Shown in pieces: positions 59,410-64,000 of a stretch of 64,000 nt of DNA (the stretch's first letter is position 1; each line of letters starts with the position of its first letter). Source of the DNA: Emydura subglobosa (taxonomy: Eukaryota > Chordata > Testudines > Chelidae); NCBI GenBank assembly GCA_007922225.1, contig ML679966.1:55981889-56045888 (forward strand), given 5' to 3'. A model generated the notes under the pieces. That model was not told the DNA's origin. It saw nothing but the letters and a program-made list of their open reading frames with translations, and did not search any database. The position numbers were made by a program, and so were the translations under genes.

Positions 59410-61320
59410 CATCTGCATCTAAAGACCTTATCATGTATTTCTCCAGTAGGTAAATCTCCCATTAAAGTAAGAGGTTTTGCCTGTGTAAGGAGTACAAGTT
59501 TGGATTCTAGATTCACCTGAATTTTGCTTATCTTCCTAGAGCTGTTTTTTCCAGCACTATGCATTACCAAAAAGTAGAACTGGCCAAAATAAGTAAAGTG
59601 CTTTCAGCTTTTCCTGTTGGAAAAGTTTTAAAATTCTTCATTACAAAAGATAAATGTGCTGGGAAGATGCAGTTCAGGCCTGTGAACCAGTGCAGTGTGG
59701 GCACCCGTTCCTTTATGAAGGTGGGATATACATGATTTACATCTAGAAACTTCCTGAAAGAAACATTCAACAATTCATACTTGTTATTTATCAGTCATTA
59801 ATGTGATGTGAAAGTAAAATAAGTTCTTAACATTAAAAGCTTTTGCCCTCTTTTCTATTTTTTCAACATTAATTTTATTTTTAGAGTAAAAATACCCAAT
59901 TATTTCTGTTTTACATCTTTTTTTTATGGTGGGTTAATGCGGAACTGATCTGAAAAATGGTCACCAACAGTTAAAAATTAGTGTTACAGGATCACAGTTA
60001 GATATGGAAAAACCTATGAGGACATAAAGTTCACACTCCTGCAAAGACATACCTGCCAAAGAAAGTGTGTCAGTTATTAAACTGTAACCTCATTAAATCT
60101 TAGATAAAGGGCCCAACATCTCACCAGAACAAACAACTTCTTTCTATCTGGTTTTAATGCAGATCCACAGCTACAGCATATGATGAGTACATAGATCATA
60201 TGCACATTCTGCAGTAACAGCAAGGGCTGTATACAGTTGCAAATTAAGCAGCTTGTATTTCATGACAATGAATGTTTTCACATAAAATCTGCCTCTTAAT
60301 TTATCTCAGCTACATCACAGGATTTAGTTTCTGAGTAAACAAACAGGCCATGTCTTGGGCCAGATTAAATATGATGACTAAAAACTGATTATGGCTTATA
60401 CGATTATAAAAAAGCCCATCTGGCTTTGGGAAAAGACTGAACAGCATCCTTGTTGAATTCATTTTAAAACAAAGTTTTACAGTCCAAGAACTGCATTACA
60501 CAGGGCTCACTATTTACAGATCTGTTCTGACAATTTTGCGTTACATACATTTACCTCTAATGTCTGGCCATCTGTTGGATCCAATACTGCAGTGCTTACT
60601 CAAACAAACATCCTGTCATTTGCCACAGCAATGACAAGATGTGGCTGGCCCTGTGCATAAAAAGGAGCCTTCTCTCCAGTGAGCAGGACCAGGCACAGTA
60701 GCAGCAGGGAGTTGAGTTAGTCTAGCACCCCTGCCAGTACTAGACATCTCAAAGGGGTGAGGCAAGGTCATGACCTCAATCTCTTACACCAAATATAGGA
60801 TGGCAAAAGCTCCTACTCCACGATGCATTCTTCCAGTAACCCTAGAGGCATCCTGGGTAAGTCAGCTAGTATGTTCTCAGACTATTGATCCTCCAAAGCT
60901 CCTGAGTCCCCACCCACACCCACATGTCAGTACCTACTCAACATATATATTTAAGTCATAAGAGAGAACAATGATACCTACAGACCCTGCTACCATTCTA
61001 TTTTCTGGGATCAGTACTGTGCAGGTCTCAATCCCTTCAAGTCCCCACTGTCTTCTTGTTGATGCCCTCACTCAACCCAGGATACTCTGAAGTTGGTTCC
61101 CAGAGACCGGGAATGAAATCCTGCTCCCACTGAAGTTAATGGGAATTTTGTCATCGACTTCAGTCAGGCAAGGATTTCACCCCAGGAACTTGTTCCAAAA
61201 TGAATATTCTCCCCGCAACAACCCATCAAGCAAAGGGAGAGAGCTAGACATTGCTAAGCATTATTTTACTTTGTTTTCAAACAATTGCGAATTCATCCAA
61301 AAAAGTTTTATCTTTTGCAG
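59410..61320. other. Intron sequence, mostly unrecognised
   Basis: Bases 61112-61180 carry an ancient palindromic repeat ('CTCCCACTGAAGTTAATGGG', 'AAGGATTTCACCCC'). Elsewhere nothing can be named and no exon is supported. Confidence 0.5.
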
Positions 61321-61321
61321 T

Positions 61322-61414
61322 TTCAGCCCCTGAAAAACACCCTGGCCTAGGGACTTCCCAGGTAGCATAAAGAACTGCCAATATGGCTCTACCATCCATT
61401 TTTTATTATGATCC
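61322..61414 (+). repeat. 93-bp direct repeat, copy A
   Basis: Aligns without gaps to 62634-62726 at about 90% identity. Shared core phrases are TTCAGCCCCTGAAAAA, 'ACTTCCCAGGTAGCATAAAG' and 'TTTTATTATGATC'. The flanks differ. It is either two copies of an interspersed repeat or a partial local duplication. Confidence 0.8.
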
Positions 61415-62499
61415 TCTTTTATTATACATCCTCTTCACCGATGCACAGTACCTCTAATCATCATATTACTTAACTGAATTGGCAGCCGTAAGTTACACAC
61501 TTTCCTTTTCACTTCTTTTTCTTGATTCCACATACATTTGGTGGCTACAATCCCCTTGCCCAGTGTACTCCACCTCCCCCATTGTATATCTTTAGGAGCA
61601 CCTTTGCTAGAGATCTGTAGTGTCAGGCATGTGGTAATTTTGTTTAAAGAGATCCTGTGAACAAAAGAGTGATGCAACAAAGCCTGTTGAGGAAAAGTAC
61701 CTAGGATATATTATAATGAAGTTTAAGAATTTACCATATAGAGAATCCAGTGAGAAAGCACCATACATGTTTTATTAGTAGTATGCAGCCCAAAGTAAGC
61801 ACATAAAGCAATATTATTTAAGTTTCTTTTACCTCACCATAAATGTATTGCATGACTATATATGTAGTGCCAAATTTACAGACTGCATTGTCTGACTTAA
61901 CTTGACCTCCATTTTTGCAGACACAAATTTGTACCCCCCTTTTTCTTGCCAGGAAAAGTTAAGGCAAGCCTTTCAGGCACTGACCTCATGTCTCATCACA
62001 TGCCTTAATTAAAGCATCAAGAAACTGGGGAAGAAATTATGGAATACAGAACTGTTCATGGATAAAAGGAATTAATTTTATAGCAGTAAATATCTCACAT
62101 AAGGAAAATTAACACAATAGCAAGATCATATTTTGTGAATCACACAACTGTATTTTGCTGCTTCTCATGAAATGCTTCATGATGCCTTAGAAAATCATCA
62201 GACTTTATAAAACTCATGCTACTAATGACCTGGAGTTCACATTAGTCTCACCACAATACAACACCAGGTTTGTTCTGACTGTCCAAGCCAGTGACACAAC
62301 AGGCTTGCCTTTTGTTTTTGTTAAAAATTCCTAATGAATTCCGCAGATATGGGGAAGTAATGATGATTGCACTGCCCATGAGAAACCAAGTCAATGTAAA
62401 CAACTTTTTAAAAAAACACATATCAATAACAGATTCTGAACAGAGAACTCACCAGCACTCCATAGTATGCTAGGGCCTAATCCTGATTTTTATGAATTA

Positions 62500-62600
62500 T
62501 AGCAAAATTCCCACTGAAGTCAATGGTGTAGGATAATGCCCTTTATGGAGATCTGGGCCCTGATTCTTGCCTACAATCTGTTCCCCCACTTTATGCTACT
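62500..62600. repeat. Palindromic CATTGACTTCAATGG-type repeat
   Basis: 'TCCCACTGAAGTCAATGGTG' is followed by 'GATCTGGGCCCTGATTCTTG', the same modules as at 7050-7135 and 30125-30440. Confidence 0.5.
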
Positions 62601-62633
62601 CCAGCAGAATAAAAGGGCTGTAAACTGGTTGGA

Positions 62634-62726
62634 TTCAGCCCCTGAAAAATACCATGGCCTAGAGACTTCCCAGGTAGCATAAAGAACTGACAGTATGGCT
62701 CTATGATCCATGTTTTATTATGATCT
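62634..62726 (+). repeat. 93-bp direct repeat, copy B
   Basis: Partner of 61322-61414, 1312 bases downstream in the same orientation. The sequence just before it ('TGCTACTCCAGCAGAATAAA') looks like part of a longer member of the same repeat family, which copy A lacks. Confidence 0.8.
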
Positions 62727-62814
62727 TAATAAAAATTGAGGTAATTAAATACCTTGACTAGCAGTACAACCTGAAATAAAAATAGCATGCCGTGATCCTA
62801 CAATAACTTATGTG

Positions 62815-62940
62815 CCTGTCTAACCTTACACGTGGTGAGCAGATCCATTGACTTCAGTGGAACTACTCCTAGGGCTTACAGTTATTCACGTGTGTAAGTT
62901 TTTGCAGGATCAGGGCCCTAAATTGCTCACTTCGATTGAA
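62815..62940. repeat. Palindromic CATTGACTTCAATGG-type repeat
   Basis: 'CAGATCCATTGACTTCAGTG', 'CACGTGTGTAAGTTTTTGCA' and 'GGATCAGGGCCC' occur in the order seen for this family at 8890-8990 (inverse there). The open frame at 62848-63138 overlaps this repeat and is not supported as a gene. Confidence 0.5.
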
Positions 62941-63621
62941 ATTCTGCACATGAATATGCGTGTCATGGCCCCTGGATTTTGGTGGAAATTCTGCAAGGCC
63001 ATCCAAGCCTACAGTTTGGCTCTTGAAATTATCAAGCGTACTACATACTTTTGTTTTTTAATTGAACTTTTAAAAGACTTTAAAAGTGTTCTTAAACTGC
63101 AAAAGATAAAATTTTTGGATGAATTCACAAATGTTTAAAAAACAAAGTAAAATAATGGTTAGCAATGTCTAGCTCCCTCTCCCTTTGCTTGATGGGTTGT
63201 TGAAGGGAGAGTATAACTGAACCAGCTCTATATCAAACTACCTCCTCTTTTTGTTCTGGTAAAACTGTTTTTCCTTTTTGTTTGAAGGAAAATGCCTCTG
63301 AATTTACAAAATTTTCAAAATATTTAATGTTTTTTCCAAAGCAATTAAATTGGCATTTTTTTACAAAATTAAACTACATTCAGCACAGAAGTTGAAAAAA
63401 AAAAAACCTTAAAAAAAACACAAAAACAAACAAAAAAAACCCACTTCACTCAGCATATGGAGGCAGTCATTTTGCTATGTGAACAAGAACAAATTCCCTC
63501 ACCATTAGGTTCAAAAAGAAAAACAAAGCACTCTGGATATTTAGATTTTAAGCAAGTTAGAATCTTTCCTGATTATTTTCTCCTGAGGGTAGATTGGTTG
63601 TTCCTTTAAGCATGTCTGTTA

Positions 63622-63960
63622 GTCATAGAGTTTAATGCCAGAAGGGACCACAAGATCATCTAATATGACCACATGTATATCACAAGCCACCAACACAAGC
63701 CAGCCAACCCCACACCAAGCTAACATCTAGAAGTAAACCAAAGTCCTCAGGAGACCAAACTATTGGCAGAGAACAGGGGTTGTGAGGCACCCCAATGCCT
63801 GAGGACTCAGCAATGCCAGGGAATTGTTTAAATGAGACATAATCTAGCAAGTGATCAGCACTTACAAGCTGAAGACGAAGGTGGAAACTCCCGAGGACCT
63901 TGATAATTTGACTTGGGAGAAAATTCCTTCCCAATGCCACATATGGGGACCATTTTTCTT
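63622..63960 (-). mobile_element. CR1-like LINE 3' end
   Basis: It starts AGTCATAGAGTTTAATGCCA, then 'GACCACAAGATCATCTAATA' and 'GTATATCACAAGCCACCAAC', and includes 'AATGCCTGAGGACTCAGCAA'. These modules match 13565-13870 in order. It may continue past the end of the window. Confidence 0.75.
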
Positions 63961-64000
63961 CATAGGCAGATGATGTTTAGGATTTTAAAAAGACAAATAA

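Larger units (their letters stand above)
9726..64000 (-). other. CPE: CPE first intron (5' part of gene lies beyond window)
   Basis: No CPE coding sequence was found above 9725, on either strand. The first CPE exon encodes a signal peptide and a Gly/Pro/Arg-rich prosegment and would be GC-rich. CPE is known to have a very long first intron in other vertebrates. The inference is that more than 54 kb of this intron fills the rest of the window, populated by the transposons listed below. A separate intronic gene cannot be excluded, but I see no intact candidate. Confidence 0.75.

Noticed and set aside
62848..63138. 96-codon plus-strand open frame
   Set aside because: Its first third is a palindromic interspersed repeat; the rest has no motif.
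1..64000. CRISPR arrays, rRNA, tRNA genes and tRNA-derived turtle SINEs
   Set aside because: No regularly spaced identical repeats, no rRNA-like blocks, and no intact A-box/B-box pair or tRNA fold was seen by eye; diverged MIR copies were the only tRNA-related sequence.

Overview
This window looks like vertebrate nuclear DNA, most likely from a turtle, or failing that another non-avian sauropsid such as a crocodilian. I infer this from the repeats: several 5'-truncated CR1 LINEs, an L3-like family, MIR-type SINEs, a Penelope-like fragment with a GIY-YIG segment, hAT MITEs, and a PIF/Harbinger transposon that also carries a SANT/Myb-like gene. No species-level marker was found.

The only cellular gene I recognise is carboxypeptidase E (CPE), on the minus strand. 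Four consecutive internal coding exons are present, in transcript order 9529-9725, 5981-6148, 4757-4874 and 2523-2705. They total 666 coding bases, their phases are compatible, and every junction is GT-AG. They carry the HxxE zinc motif, the Asn-Arg substrate-binding motif, the third zinc-ligand histidine and the start of the C-terminal half of the catalytic domain. The first exon (signal peptide and prosegment) is not seen and should lie beyond position 64000. The exons coding the catalytic glutamate and the C-terminal domain should lie before position 1. Everything from 9726 to 64000 is therefore read as CPE intron 1.

Layout: 53-1625, an internally deleted hAT transposon in intron 5; 2523-9725, CPE exons with CR1, L3-like and GC-rich MITE insertions; 10178-14400, MIR SINEs and divergent repeats; 16555-17050, an LTR-like or promoter-like patch; 21790-26364, an older Harbinger-type element split by a nearly complete 3.9 kb Harbinger copy with two decayed genes; 27245-38560, MITEs and ancient repeats, including a hAT MITE with a target-site duplication at 37291-37764; 48003-50115, a Penelope fragment followed by a CR1; 52205-53905, a CR1 on the minus strand; 57040-57430, an unidentified protein-like reading frame; 57490-58625, another CR1; 61322-62726, a pair of similar 93 bp repeats. 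Many short palindromic repeats built around CATTGACTTCAATGGG are scattered throughout.

All transposon genes seen are broken by stops, frameshifts or deletions. The CPE exons are intact. I found no CRISPR array, rRNA, tRNA gene or bacterial operon, and nothing I would call a new functional system. The items most worth checking are the unidentified frame at 57040-57430, the nested Harbinger locus, and the internally deleted hAT.
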